Below are positions 17,882 through 26,075 of a stretch of DNA of 64,000 nt, piece by piece (position 1 is the first letter of the stretch; each line of letters begins with the position of its first letter). The DNA comes from Flagellimonas spongiicola. GTDB taxonomy: Bacteria > Bacteroidota > Bacteroidia > Flavobacteriales > Flavobacteriaceae. Both the position numbers and the translations under genes were made by a program. The stretch covers positions 44,338 through 108,337 of the forward strand of contig NZ_JAMFMA010000005.1 of assembly GCF_023502425.1 (NCBI RefSeq), written 5' to 3'. The notes under the pieces are model-generated. The model ran no database searches and was not told where the DNA came from. It saw only the letters and a program-made list of their open reading frames with translations.

Positions 17882-18493
17882 CTAGTTCTTTAACGTGAGT
17901 TCCATTTGTTGTTTCAGTTGTTGTCTGTTGGGTTCCAACACCTCGGTTTTACTTGTGCCTTCCAGATAATATTTCCCATACATTTTCATTCCCATAAATC
18001 CGAATATTGTTTCCAAATACGGCTGTTGGAAATCTAAAGGCTCCATTGGTGTACCCTTATAAACTTCTCCTTTAGTGGTAATCAAATAAGCTGGTTTATC
18101 ATTGAGTAACCCTTCATAACCATTTTCGCCCACTCTAAAAGTATGTCCAACCCGAACAACATGGTCCAAATAGGCCTTTAATGGAGATGGTATGTTCAGA
18201 TTGTACAGTGGACTACTAATAATGACCTCATCAACTGATTTTAACTCGGTCACCAATTCATCCGATAGCTGTATGGCCCGCTTATGTTTATCGTCCATAT
18301 CATCCACTTCCATATGAAATGCCTCAATGAGGTTGTTCTGCATATGTGGTAATTCCATGCTGGCCAAATCTCTTTGAATCACATTTCCGTCTGGATTCTT
18401 TTTAAGCCATTCAGTGACAAAGTAATCTGCCAACTCCCGCGAGTGTGAACCTTGTGTTCTAGCACTGCTATCTATGCGCAATAAAGTCTTCAT
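17882..18493 (-). CDS. azoR: FMN-dependent NADH-azoreductase
   Basis: The 203-residue flavodoxin-fold enzyme is an NAD(P)H-quinone/azo reductase of the AzoR type. The FMN phosphate loop is IDSSARTQGSHSREL near the N-terminus, followed by SSPLYNLNIPSPLKAYLDHV and the TTKGE loop. Likely role: two-electron reduction of quinones and other electrophiles in the cytoplasm. An ECF41-like promoter stands 21 bases upstream and matches that of the nearby sigma-factor gene. It is co-transcribed with the cupin gene. Confidence 0.9.
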   Translation of the reverse strand: MKTLLRIDSSARTQGSHSRELADYFVTEWLKKNPDGNVIQRDLASMELPHMQNNLIEAFHMEVDDMDDKHKRAIQLSDELVTELKSVDEVIISSPLYNLNIPSPLKAYLDHVVRVGHTFRVGENGYEGLLNDKPAYLITTKGEVYKGTPMEPLDFQQPYLETIFGFMGMKMYGKYYLEGTSKTEVLEPNRQQLKQQMELTLKN

Positions 18494-18513
18494 AATTTTA
18501 CTGTTTACTATAA

Positions 18514-18540
18514 GACAAGCAGCAACGGAAAAACGTGACG
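18514..18540 (-). promoter_or_regulatory. ECF41-type promoter of azoR
   Basis: On the minus strand CGTCACG (-35, at 18534-18540) and TGTC (-10, at 18514-18517, continuing TTA) are separated by exactly 16 bases. The same elements and spacing precede the ECF41-type sigma gene. Known ECF41 promoters read about TGTCACA-N16-CGTC, so the match is close. Confidence 0.7.
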
Positions 18541-18553
18541 AATTTTGTTGATT

Positions 18554-18937
18554 CTATTGTTTTATCAAAGCAGTAACTTGAATTTCAATTTTCATTCTTT
18601 CATCAGAAAGGCCAGAAGAAATCATAGTTGCTGCGGGTCTAACCTCTCCAAAGTACTTTCTGAGCACGGGCCAACAAAACTTAAAATCACTCGAATTTGG
18701 CAAAATATATAGCACCCTAACTACGTCAGACATGTTGCTTCCAGCCTGATTTAAGGCCTCCTCGATGTTTTGCATACATTGTTCGGTTTGGTCAACTATA
18801 TCTTCCTTAATGACCATTGTATTGTAATCAAATCCTGTGGTTCCTGACACAAATACCCATTTACCGTCCACAACCGCCCTGGAATAGGCTATTTCTTGCT
18901 CAAAGGTAGAACCTGAGCTAATCAATTTTCTTTTCAT
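18554..18937 (-). CDS. RidA/YjgF family protein
   Basis: The 127-residue protein resembles RidA, which hydrolyses reactive enamine/imine intermediates of amino-acid metabolism. The C-terminal VRPAATMISSGLSDERMKIEIQ resembles the family signature but lacks the usual Arg-rich P-A-R-x-x exactness, so it may belong to a Rid subgroup (Rid4-7) instead of archetypal RidA. It follows the ECF41 sigma gene by 47 bases, with a palindrome between them. Confidence 0.78.
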   Translation of the reverse strand: MKRKLISSGSTFEQEIAYSRAVVDGKWVFVSGTTGFDYNTMVIKEDIVDQTEQCMQNIEEALNQAGSNMSDVVRVLYILPNSSDFKFCWPVLRKYFGEVRPAATMISSGLSDERMKIEIQVTALIKQ

Positions 18938-18961
18938 TTGATTCTAAAATTATAGGTGAAT

Positions 18962-18977
18962 TGGTTCTTAAGAACCA
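18962..18977. promoter_or_regulatory. 16-bp perfect palindrome between sigma gene and RidA-like gene
   Basis: TGGTTCTTAAGAACCA is a perfect palindrome in the 47-base gap. It may be an operator for a dimeric regulator, or an mRNA hairpin lowering read-through from the sigma gene. No T-run follows, so it is not a standard terminator. Confidence 0.4.
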
Positions 18978-18984
18978 TACTGAA

Positions 18985-19824
18985 TTAAGTCTCAGAAATT
19001 GCATTTAATTTATCTGGCGTGAGTTGTGCAAAGATTTTTTCGATTTTTCCATTTGAAATTTGAAAAATCTGACAATTCACCAATTTACTGTCCTCATAAT
19101 ACAGCAATGCAGGCTGATGATTTATATATCCAATTTCTATTTGCTGTTGACGCTGGTAGGTTTTATAAACATAGAGTAGCAGTTTTATGGCTGCCGTAAC
19201 TCCATGGGTCAATTCGCGGACCACTTGGATTTCTCCACCGCCATCTGCAGCAAGGGATACATCTTCCGATAGTAACTTTTCCAAACTTTGAACATCGCCT
19301 TCGCGAATACTCCGGATATATCCTTGAAGAAATTCCTTTGAAGCATTGGTTGTTGAAATTGCTTTTCGATGCGATTGATACCCCTCAAGTTTTAACTTGG
19401 CCCTACTCAACAGCTTTCTAGAGTTCTGAAGGGTTAAATTTAAAACCGCCGCAATCTCCTGATGTGAATAATCAAATGCCTCCCTGAGCATGAATACAGC
19501 GCGTTCTTTTGATGAAAGTTTTTCTAAAAGTACCAACATAGAATAGGAAATAATCTCAGAACTATCCAATCCATCATAGTTGGAATCAGTGAAAACCGGC
19601 TCCGGCAACCACATGCTATCCGCATATGATCTTTGCAATTTCTTCTTCAGGTTTATGGACTCGTTTATGACTGACCTTATTAAATATCCAGTCTCATTTT
19701 CAATAGATTTTTTTGATTTTAAATGATATTTCACTACTATTTCCTGAACAGCGTCCTTGGCATCCTCTGTTGAGCCCAAAATGTTATAGGCATAGGGAAA
19801 TAGTTGTTTTTGATAGTCTTCCAT
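18985..19824 (-). CDS. ECF41-group RNA polymerase sigma factor with SnoaL-like domain
   Basis: The 279-residue protein has sigma region 2 (LFPYAYNILGSTEDAKDAVQ), sigma region 4 (about residues 100-150, DYSHQEIAAVLNL) and a C-terminal SnoaL-like domain. The ECF41 hallmarks are present: WLPEP in the linker (72-76), DGGG (194-197) and a terminal PDKL (270-273). In ECF41 factors the C-terminal domain is a built-in regulator that replaces an anti-sigma factor, and none is seen beside this gene. Its own promoter and that of azoR share ECF41-like elements, so autoregulation and control of azoR-cupin is predicted. The promoter -10 element is 9 bases before the ATG, implying a nearly leaderless mRNA. 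Confidence 0.93.
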   Translation of the reverse strand: MEDYQKQLFPYAYNILGSTEDAKDAVQEIVVKYHLKSKKSIENETGYLIRSVINESINLKKKLQRSYADSMWLPEPVFTDSNYDGLDSSEIISYSMLVLLEKLSSKERAVFMLREAFDYSHQEIAAVLNLTLQNSRKLLSRAKLKLEGYQSHRKAISTTNASKEFLQGYIRSIREGDVQSLEKLLSEDVSLAADGGGEIQVVRELTHGVTAAIKLLLYVYKTYQRQQQIEIGYINHQPALLYYEDSKLVNCQIFQISNGKIEKIFAQLTPDKLNAISET

Positions 19825-19832
19825 ACAAGTAT

Positions 19833-19859
19833 GACAATTGATTGGAGGAAAACGTGACA
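19833..19859 (-). promoter_or_regulatory. ECF41-type promoter of the sigma-factor gene
   Basis: On the minus strand TGTCACG (19853-19859), 16 bases and TGTC (19833-19836, continuing ATA) match the promoter in front of azoR and the known ECF41 pattern TGTCACA-N16-CGTC. It is the expected autoregulatory site. Confidence 0.72.
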
Positions 19860-19882
19860 GGTTTTAAGTTTTTTTTAAAAAA

Positions 19883-20752
19883 CTATTGTTTAACAACATT
19901 AGCTTCCCATTTTTCAATGTTTTTCGCATTCATACGCACAAACTCATCTTTTTCCAGGTCTTCAGCTATTTCCAATGATTTTTTTGCCGAGGCAATGGCT
20001 GCTTCATAATTGCCTAATGCCGCTTCAACCAGCGATTTTACACGATGAAAATAATAGGTATCACCTCCAAGCTCTAGTGCCATATTCAAATAGCCCAATG
20101 CTCGTTCATAATCCGTGGCCTGTTCTTGAAGGTATCTAGCCGCTTCATAATACGTTTGTGCTGTTGGATTTTCCTTTAGCTGCAATTCAATTTCCTTTTC
20201 CATTTGGGCATTTGTATCCACTTGTAGCGGAATCTCCACCATGGTATCGCCCCAAATTAGTTTTAGCTGCGCCGAATCATGTGTTATGGCATCCAATGTA
20301 ATTAGGAAATTCTCTTGGTGATATGCTATTTTTTTCGGTGATACCTCTATACGAAACAGATCTTCTTCAGGCTTGTAGTTTTTTCTACCATCACCCCAAT
20401 GCCCCGTGTTTTTGTGAAAGGCAATTTTCCATATACTTTCCTCCGGAAAAGCATATAGGGCATAGGTTCCTTTTGGCAATAAATTCCCTTTTACCATAAC
20501 GTCAGTATCCACACTAAGTTTGGTACTCTCATTAGCACCTACTCTCCAAATTCGGCCATATGGCACCAGCCCACCAAAAATATGGCGTCCTTTAGCTGCC
20601 GGCCTTGAGTATTTTATCGTAATATTTGATAGGCCAATATCCTGACTAATTGTAGTAAAGGGACTGGCTTTAGGGTGGGTTATCTGGGCATTTACCGACG
20701 AAACCGCCAATACTACCATAAAACCTATTAATTGCTTTCCAAGATTTCCCAT
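19883..20752 (-). CDS. DUF2911 domain protein with TPR-like C-terminus
   Basis: The 289-residue secreted protein has a signal peptide (GFMVVLAVSSVNAQ), a DUF2911 domain recognisable from ISQDIGLSNITIKYSRPAAK and GRIWRVGANESTKL, and a C-terminal helical part (YEAARYLQEQATDYERALGY) that looks like tetratricopeptide repeats. The function of DUF2911 is unknown. It lies 16 bases after a sialate O-acetylesterase-like gene, so it is probably last in that esterase operon. Confidence 0.82.
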   Translation of the reverse strand: MGNLGKQLIGFMVVLAVSSVNAQITHPKASPFTTISQDIGLSNITIKYSRPAAKGRHIFGGLVPYGRIWRVGANESTKLSVDTDVMVKGNLLPKGTYALYAFPEESIWKIAFHKNTGHWGDGRKNYKPEEDLFRIEVSPKKIAYHQENFLITLDAITHDSAQLKLIWGDTMVEIPLQVDTNAQMEKEIELQLKENPTAQTYYEAARYLQEQATDYERALGYLNMALELGGDTYYFHRVKSLVEAALGNYEAAIASAKKSLEIAEDLEKDEFVRMNAKNIEKWEANVVKQ

Positions 20753-20768
20753 ATTCCTTTGTTAACTA

Positions 20769-22172
20769 TCAATCCAATTTAATTTCCCAGTCATCTGTCC
20801 GAAAAGCTGAGGCCGGTAAACCCTCAGCATTGTATAGGTTTGGTTCTGCTTTATCATAAAAAGCAAAACGAACGGCTTTTGGTTCCTTTACATTGCTCGA
20901 ATATACCTCTACCGTATTCCCTTTAATTTTACCCTTGGCCTCGTAAAATACTTGATCTTCACCGGCTATGTAAAACTCTTTTAAGGTCTTCCCTTTCATT
21001 TGTAGCCCATTTTGTGCATGGTCAAAATGCAGAATGATTCTACTTCCTTTAAGCACCATCTCTTTATATACCGGTCCGCTATAAGTGACAGCTTCTACAC
21101 CATAAGTCTTGGCCAAGGCCCAAAGGGCCAACCGTCTTCCTACTTCTTGTTTATTGGTTGGGTGAATGTCCTTTAAATTCCCAATATCATTGGTTACGGC
21201 CATTCCCGTGTTCGCTACGTTTTGCATCGTAAACAATTGTGCATCCCGCACTATTGCAGCTTTTAGGTCCTTTTTTTCAGCATCGTAATCAAAAGGTGCA
21301 ATTTGGGCAAAATAAAATGGAAAATCCTTCTCCCATAAGTTCCGCCATGTTTCAATAAGCAACGGGAAAGATTTATAATAGGATTTGGCATTTGCCCGAT
21401 TGGATTCGCCTTGGTACCAAATGGCTCCAGCGATGTTGAACTTGGTAAGGGGATGAATCATCCCGTTATACGCTGTACCGGGCAAATTTGGCCACCATTC
21501 AAACTCCTCTATTTGTTGTGATGCTTGCATTAAAGTTTCATCCTTTTCTAGAATTTCCTTAGGTATCCAAACTTCCACGGGTGTGCCACCCCAATTGGAA
21601 CTAATAAGTCCAATAGGGACCGAAAGATTTTTATATAGTTTCCTGCCAAAGAAATAGGCCACCGAGCTAAAATCCTGCATGGAGGTTGGAGTACAGTTCA
21701 CCCAACTTCCCGGTGTATCTTCCTGCGGGGTGGATGTCTTTCGTTGTGGCACCTGAAAGAAACGGATATCGCTATAATTGGCATTATTTACCTCTTCTTC
21801 GGCATTGTCCAACCCCATATTGGGTGACCATTGCATATTGGATTGTCCCGATGCAATCCACACCTCACCAATCAAAACGTTGGAATACCTTAATTCCTCA
21901 TGTCCTTTGATTATGACTTGATAAGGTCCTCCAGCAACAGGTGTTGGTAGTTTTACGAACCACACCCCTTGATGTGCCTTTGTAGTAACCTCAGTATTGT
22001 TCCATGTGCCAATAACGGTAATGGTTTCGCTGGTATGGGTAGTCCAGCCCCAAATAGTGGCTTCCGAATTTTGTTGCAAAACCATGTTATCTGAAAGAAT
22101 TGTGGGTGTCCAAATTTTGGCCATTCCTAGGTTGACCGTCAATGCTACTACGAAGACTACAAGTTTGTTCAT
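20769..22172 (-). CDS. Sialate O-acetylesterase-type carbohydrate esterase
   Basis: The 467-residue secreted enzyme removes acetyl groups from sugars. The nucleophile motif is IASGQSNMQWS, the oxyanion/Gly block is IGLISSNWGGTPVE, GAIWYQGESNR is a conserved loop, and DIHPTNK supplies the catalytic Asp-His. In Bacteroidota this family acts on sialic acids or acetylated hemicellulose; which one cannot be decided. Its ATG overlaps the stop of the upstream three-domain esterase gene by 4 bases, so the two are translationally coupled. Confidence 0.88.
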   Translation of the reverse strand: MNKLVVFVVALTVNLGMAKIWTPTILSDNMVLQQNSEATIWGWTTHTSETITVIGTWNNTEVTTKAHQGVWFVKLPTPVAGGPYQVIIKGHEELRYSNVLIGEVWIASGQSNMQWSPNMGLDNAEEEVNNANYSDIRFFQVPQRKTSTPQEDTPGSWVNCTPTSMQDFSSVAYFFGRKLYKNLSVPIGLISSNWGGTPVEVWIPKEILEKDETLMQASQQIEEFEWWPNLPGTAYNGMIHPLTKFNIAGAIWYQGESNRANAKSYYKSFPLLIETWRNLWEKDFPFYFAQIAPFDYDAEKKDLKAAIVRDAQLFTMQNVANTGMAVTNDIGNLKDIHPTNKQEVGRRLALWALAKTYGVEAVTYSGPVYKEMVLKGSRIILHFDHAQNGLQMKGKTLKEFYIAGEDQVFYEAKGKIKGNTVEVYSSNVKEPKAVRFAFYDKAEPNLYNAEGLPASAFRTDDWEIKLD

Positions 22173-24322
22173 TCTGATATCTTTTGGTTTTGGTTGATTT
22201 TATTCCATTGCATTTTTATGAATTCTGCCCATACTTGGTATCCTTCGGGCAATAAATGAATGCCATCCGCGCTGAACAATTCTGTATTGAGGAAACCTTT
22301 ATCATTGCTAAGAAGCGCTTCCAAATTAAAATATTCCACATTCTTCGGAAAATCCATTTGGGACAGTTCTTTATGAATTCTTCTAAATTTTGCGCGTCTA
22401 ACGGATAAAGGATCCAAACCTGTAGGTAAGGGTCCAAAAAACAAAATAGTAGCATCCGGAAATTGGCCTACGGCTGAATTCAGTGTCTGAACCAAACCAG
22501 CTACTATTTCTTCGGAGGAATTATGAGGAAAATTATTGACGCCTATTGCTAGGCTTACCACTTTTGGCTTGCTTGCCGCATAATTTCCTTTCTCCAGTCG
22601 CCAAAGGATATGTTCCGTGCGATCACCTGAAATACCAGCGCCAATCCATTTTAAATCATGAAAATAGCTTTGCGCGGCATCCTGCCCTGGCTTATAAGTT
22701 ACATAATTGCGTGGACCGCCCCAACCTTGTGTAATGGAATTTCCGATAAGCAATAAATCAATTGCGTTACTGGCTTTACATAAAGAGTCAATTTGCAACG
22801 CCTGGGACCACCAACCTTTACCTTCCTGCCAACCAGCTGCCGACCTGTATTCTGAACCTGGAGCGGGTATTTCCGCAAAATTGATTTTATGTCCTGTATG
22901 TTCTAAAACAAAATCCGCTATGGCTTTTGGATTTTCCAAACTATGCGGATGGTGACCAATTTCTTCTTTTGTTATGACGCTAATGTCCCCTCCCGCAGCT
23001 GAAATACGATTTGCAAAAAGTGCTGTATTTTCTTCATAGGGTACGACGGTATCTGCAGTTCCACATACATGAAGCATGGGTATGCCCGATTTCGCAAGAA
23101 ATTCGGTGTTATGAATGGGCCAAACCCCTGATTGCTGGGCCTGTTGTGCATTTTCCAATTGGTATGCTGCCATTAATTGTTTCCAGTCGTTTGGACTGCC
23201 AACGCCCTTCCCAAATCCTCCTGGCCAACTTTCAGGATCCAAAACTGGTGCATCTGCATAAATGCATGCAATTTTGTCCGGGTTTTCTACTGCCCAGTTA
23301 TATGCTATTAAACCGCCCCTACTCATTGCTTCAAGAGCTGGTTTGGGATTTAATCCTCCTCTGACCATGAGCTGGTAACACCGATTCCACCGATCTACCG
23401 CTTCCTTATTCCCATAAAGGTTGCTTACATCGCAATACACCAAATGATAGCCTCTTTCCAACAAGGCTATATCGGTTTGCGGTTCATGACCAAAAAACCG
23501 GGCCCTCCAAATCCATGGTTTATCGTACAAAGCCTCCTTTGGTGTCACTACTTTTAGTTGCAGCCCGTCATGTTCAAAGTCAAATTGCTGAAACCCATAA
23601 AAGTTCGAGTTTTGAAAATCCTTTATTCCTAGGTCTTGGATAAGATCAAAACTTTGTTTTTCTGTAACGATATGCTCGTATAGCCGTTTGGCTATTTCGG
23701 TAGCACCTATTGAGGAAGGGTGAACACCATCAGGCATCAAGTTTGGGCTTTCAATAAATAATTGATACAAATCAATGCTTTCCAAATCAAGGTCGTATGC
23801 TACTTTTTGTGTTAATGGGATAATCTCCTTCTTTAGCACTGGATCCCAAATCTTAGTACTGTCCTTTAAAAACGAAGGAACTGGGAGCATCAAAACGACT
23901 CGCGCCTGCTCATTGCTTTTCCGGATTTCAGTCACCAACGCCTTATAATCAGTTTCAAATTCACCCAAGTTGTTGCGGTTTTGCAATTTTGAATCATTGG
24001 TGCCCAGTTTTATCAGCACGATATCCGCTTTATACTCCAATGCATCTTTAAACTCTTGTGTATCCCAATACGGCAGATCTCCATTTTCTAACAATGTACA
24101 GCCACTTACCCCGTAGTTTCTAACTTCATAGCCATCCCCCAATAGTTGCTGCAATTGGACAGGAAAAGCATTGTGGACTCTATCATCCACGCCATACCCA
24201 TAGGTTATACTGTTGCCAATACATGCAATTTTTATACGATTTGAAGGTGAGTTTGCTTTTTCACTTTCTCCTACACAACCCAACAACAAAAGAAGAAGGA
24301 ATAGGGAGGTAATTTTTTTCAT
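22169..24322 (-). CDS. Three-domain lipoprotein: SGNH hydrolase, alpha/beta hydrolase, SGNH hydrolase
   Basis: The 717-residue product begins with a lipoprotein signal (FLLLLLLGC, Cys16). Residues about 30-220 form an SGNH esterase (CIGNSIT with Ser38, later GTNDS and DGVHPS). Residues about 235-500 look like an alpha/beta hydrolase (MSRGGL nucleophile elbow, TADTVVPYEEN, IGHHPHS). Residues about 515-717 form a second SGNH esterase (IGNSITQGW, IGVNN, DGIHLLPEG). All three catalytic sets look intact, giving one lipid-anchored protein with three esterase-like domains. With the coupled sialate esterase this suggests stepwise deacylation of a decorated glycan. ATG 24322 is chosen because it starts the signal peptide; an ATG lies 33 bases upstream. 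Confidence 0.85.
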   Translation of the reverse strand: MKKITSLFLLLLLLGCVGESEKANSPSNRIKIACIGNSITYGYGVDDRVHNAFPVQLQQLLGDGYEVRNYGVSGCTLLENGDLPYWDTQEFKDALEYKADIVLIKLGTNDSKLQNRNNLGEFETDYKALVTEIRKSNEQARVVLMLPVPSFLKDSTKIWDPVLKKEIIPLTQKVAYDLDLESIDLYQLFIESPNLMPDGVHPSSIGATEIAKRLYEHIVTEKQSFDLIQDLGIKDFQNSNFYGFQQFDFEHDGLQLKVVTPKEALYDKPWIWRARFFGHEPQTDIALLERGYHLVYCDVSNLYGNKEAVDRWNRCYQLMVRGGLNPKPALEAMSRGGLIAYNWAVENPDKIACIYADAPVLDPESWPGGFGKGVGSPNDWKQLMAAYQLENAQQAQQSGVWPIHNTEFLAKSGIPMLHVCGTADTVVPYEENTALFANRISAAGGDISVITKEEIGHHPHSLENPKAIADFVLEHTGHKINFAEIPAPGSEYRSAAGWQEGKGWWSQALQIDSLCKASNAIDLLLIGNSITQGWGGPRNYVTYKPGQDAAQSYFHDLKWIGAGISGDRTEHILWRLEKGNYAASKPKVVSLAIGVNNFPHNSSEEIVAGLVQTLNSAVGQFPDATILFFGPLPTGLDPLSVRRAKFRRIHKELSQMDFPKNVEYFNLEALLSNDKGFLNTELFSADGIHLLPEGYQVWAEFIKMQWNKINQNQKISE

Positions 24323-24497
24323 AAAGGTTGGTTCGTTGGTATAATTATTCAGCAAGGAAATACCAAATAAAAAATCACATACAAATTATGAAAAATATGT
24401 GGCTTAACATTTCAGTTAAGAGGTATTGAAAATCGCCAGGAATTAAGAATAAGGTAGCTCGGTTTTTATTGGATCACAAATGGTTCTTGGCTAATAT

Positions 24498-24896
24498 TCA
24501 ATCTTCTTCATTTTCCGTCAACACAACAGATTTCGCTACCAAATCATGAATGGCCTGTCTGTTTTCAGAACTGGTTACAGTGAGCAAGGAAAGCCAGCCT
24601 AAAAATGTCTTGAGAACAAAGCGAAGGATAGCCAAAGGAAAGGAAATGTATTTAGAATGGTTGGATTCACGTCTAACCGTAATACCACTTCTACTATGAC
24701 CAATGGTACCGCCAAACATACTTGTGAAAATGGGGTCATACAATAACACCACCAAAACGAAGACCGCCATTCTAACATATTCGGGAACCGTTTCGAAGGA
24801 AGCAAATAGTTCCGATATCAAATACATCGAGGCAATTAAGATTATCGCATCAATAACCACTGCCTTAATTCTGCTGGGTAAAATGGCGTATTCCAT
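24498..24896 (-). CDS. RDD family membrane protein
   Basis: The 132-residue protein has three hydrophobic segments and the RDD motifs: SRIKAVVIDAII near the start, GHSRSGITVRR in the middle and RQAIHDLVAKSVV near the end. RDD proteins are small membrane proteins, some linked to ion transport, but the role here is unknown. It ends the ftsY transcript: the gap from the ftsY stop is 3 bases. Confidence 0.8.
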   Translation of the reverse strand: MEYAILPSRIKAVVIDAIILIASMYLISELFASFETVPEYVRMAVFVLVVLLYDPIFTSMFGGTIGHSRSGITVRRESNHSKYISFPLAILRFVLKTFLGWLSLLTVTSSENRQAIHDLVAKSVVLTENEED

Positions 24897-24899
24897 GGA

Positions 24900-25856
24900 T
24901 TACAGTTTGAAGAATGAATCCACAAATTCGTATTTATTGAATACTTGAAGGTCGTCTATTCCTTCACCAACTCCGATGTATCTTACCGGAATTTGGAATT
25001 GATCCGATATTCCAATAACCACACCGCCTTTTGCGGTTCCATCCAATTTGGTTACCGCCAAAGATGATACTTCGGTTGCTTTGGTAAATTGTTTTGCCTG
25101 TTCAAACGCATTTTGTCCTGTAGAGCCATCCAATACCAATAAAACATCATGCGGGGCATCCGGTACCACTTTCTGCATAACACGTTTAACCTTGGACAAT
25201 TCATTCATCAAGTTGACTTTATTGTGAAGTCGGCCAGCTGTATCGACCAAGACTACATCAGCGCCCTCAGCTACAGCCGAATTTAGCGTATCAAACGCTA
25301 CAGATGCAGGATCACTTCCCATTTGTTGTTTGATAATTGGGACATCCACCCTATCGGCCCAAACTTGTAATTGGTCTATTGCAGCGGCTCTAAAGGTATC
25401 CGCAGCACCCAAAACCACTTTTAAACCCTGACTTTTAAATTGATGTGCCAACTTTCCGATCGTTGTTGTTTTTCCTACACCATTAACACCAACCACCATA
25501 ATCACATATGGTTTTTTGTCTGTTGGAACGACAAATTCACTTTCCTCCCCAACATTGGTTTCTGAAAGTAAACCCGCTATTTCTTCCCTAAGAATCGTAT
25601 TTAACTCCTCTGTGCCTAGATATTTATCTCTGGACACACGTTCTTCTATTCGTTCGATTATTTTCAAAGTGGTGTCCACCCCAACATCTGAAGTCACCAA
25701 TACTTCTTCCAGATTATCCAATACTTCATCGTCTACTTTGGATTTTCCAGCAACGGCCTTTCCAAGTTTCCCCAGAAAGCTGGTTTTGGACTTTTCCAAA
25801 CCCTTGTCCAATGTCTCCTTTTTATCGGAAGAAAAAATGTTTTTAAAAAGACTCAT
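24900..25856 (-). CDS. ftsY: Signal recognition particle receptor
   Basis: The 318-residue SRP GTPase docks SRP-ribosome complexes at the membrane. The NG domain motifs are clear: G1 VGVNGVGKTTTIGKLA, insertion-box GAADTFRAAA, G3 VLVDTAGRLHN, G4 TKLDGTAKGG. The N-terminal charged region is short, as usual in Bacteroidota. The gene lies downstream of rpmB-rpmG-DUF4295 in the same direction but separated from them by a surface protein gene on the other strand. Confidence 0.96.
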   Translation of the reverse strand: MSLFKNIFSSDKKETLDKGLEKSKTSFLGKLGKAVAGKSKVDDEVLDNLEEVLVTSDVGVDTTLKIIERIEERVSRDKYLGTEELNTILREEIAGLLSETNVGEESEFVVPTDKKPYVIMVVGVNGVGKTTTIGKLAHQFKSQGLKVVLGAADTFRAAAIDQLQVWADRVDVPIIKQQMGSDPASVAFDTLNSAVAEGADVVLVDTAGRLHNKVNLMNELSKVKRVMQKVVPDAPHDVLLVLDGSTGQNAFEQAKQFTKATEVSSLAVTKLDGTAKGGVVIGISDQFQIPVRYIGVGEGIDDLQVFNKYEFVDSFFKL

Positions 25857-25878
25857 AATACAATCGTCATCAAGCTGT

Positions 25879-25886
25879 CAAAGATA
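25879..25886 (-). promoter_or_regulatory. Candidate -7 box of ftsY
   Basis: TATCTTTG on the minus strand fits TAnnTTTG and lies 22 bases before the ATG. No good -33 box stands at the right spacing. An own promoter is needed because the operon that usually carries ftsY is interrupted here. Confidence 0.4.
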
Positions 25887-26075
25887 GGAAAGTAAGGGGA
25901 TTTATACCTTGCTACTAACTTTGGAAATGATGATTAAGATAAGTAATATCCCCTTTTTTGAAGCTGTTTTTCCTCAAATACATCATTTTACCTTCCAATT
26001 TTACACCTACACAACAAATTCTAGGGATTGCCCTCCACTACCTATACTTTTATCATCCAATTAGTTATTTATCCA

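Noticed and set aside
17360..24896. Genomic island borne by an integrative element
   Set aside because: No integrase, transposase, tRNA border or att-like direct repeat was seen; only the broken gene order points to insertion.
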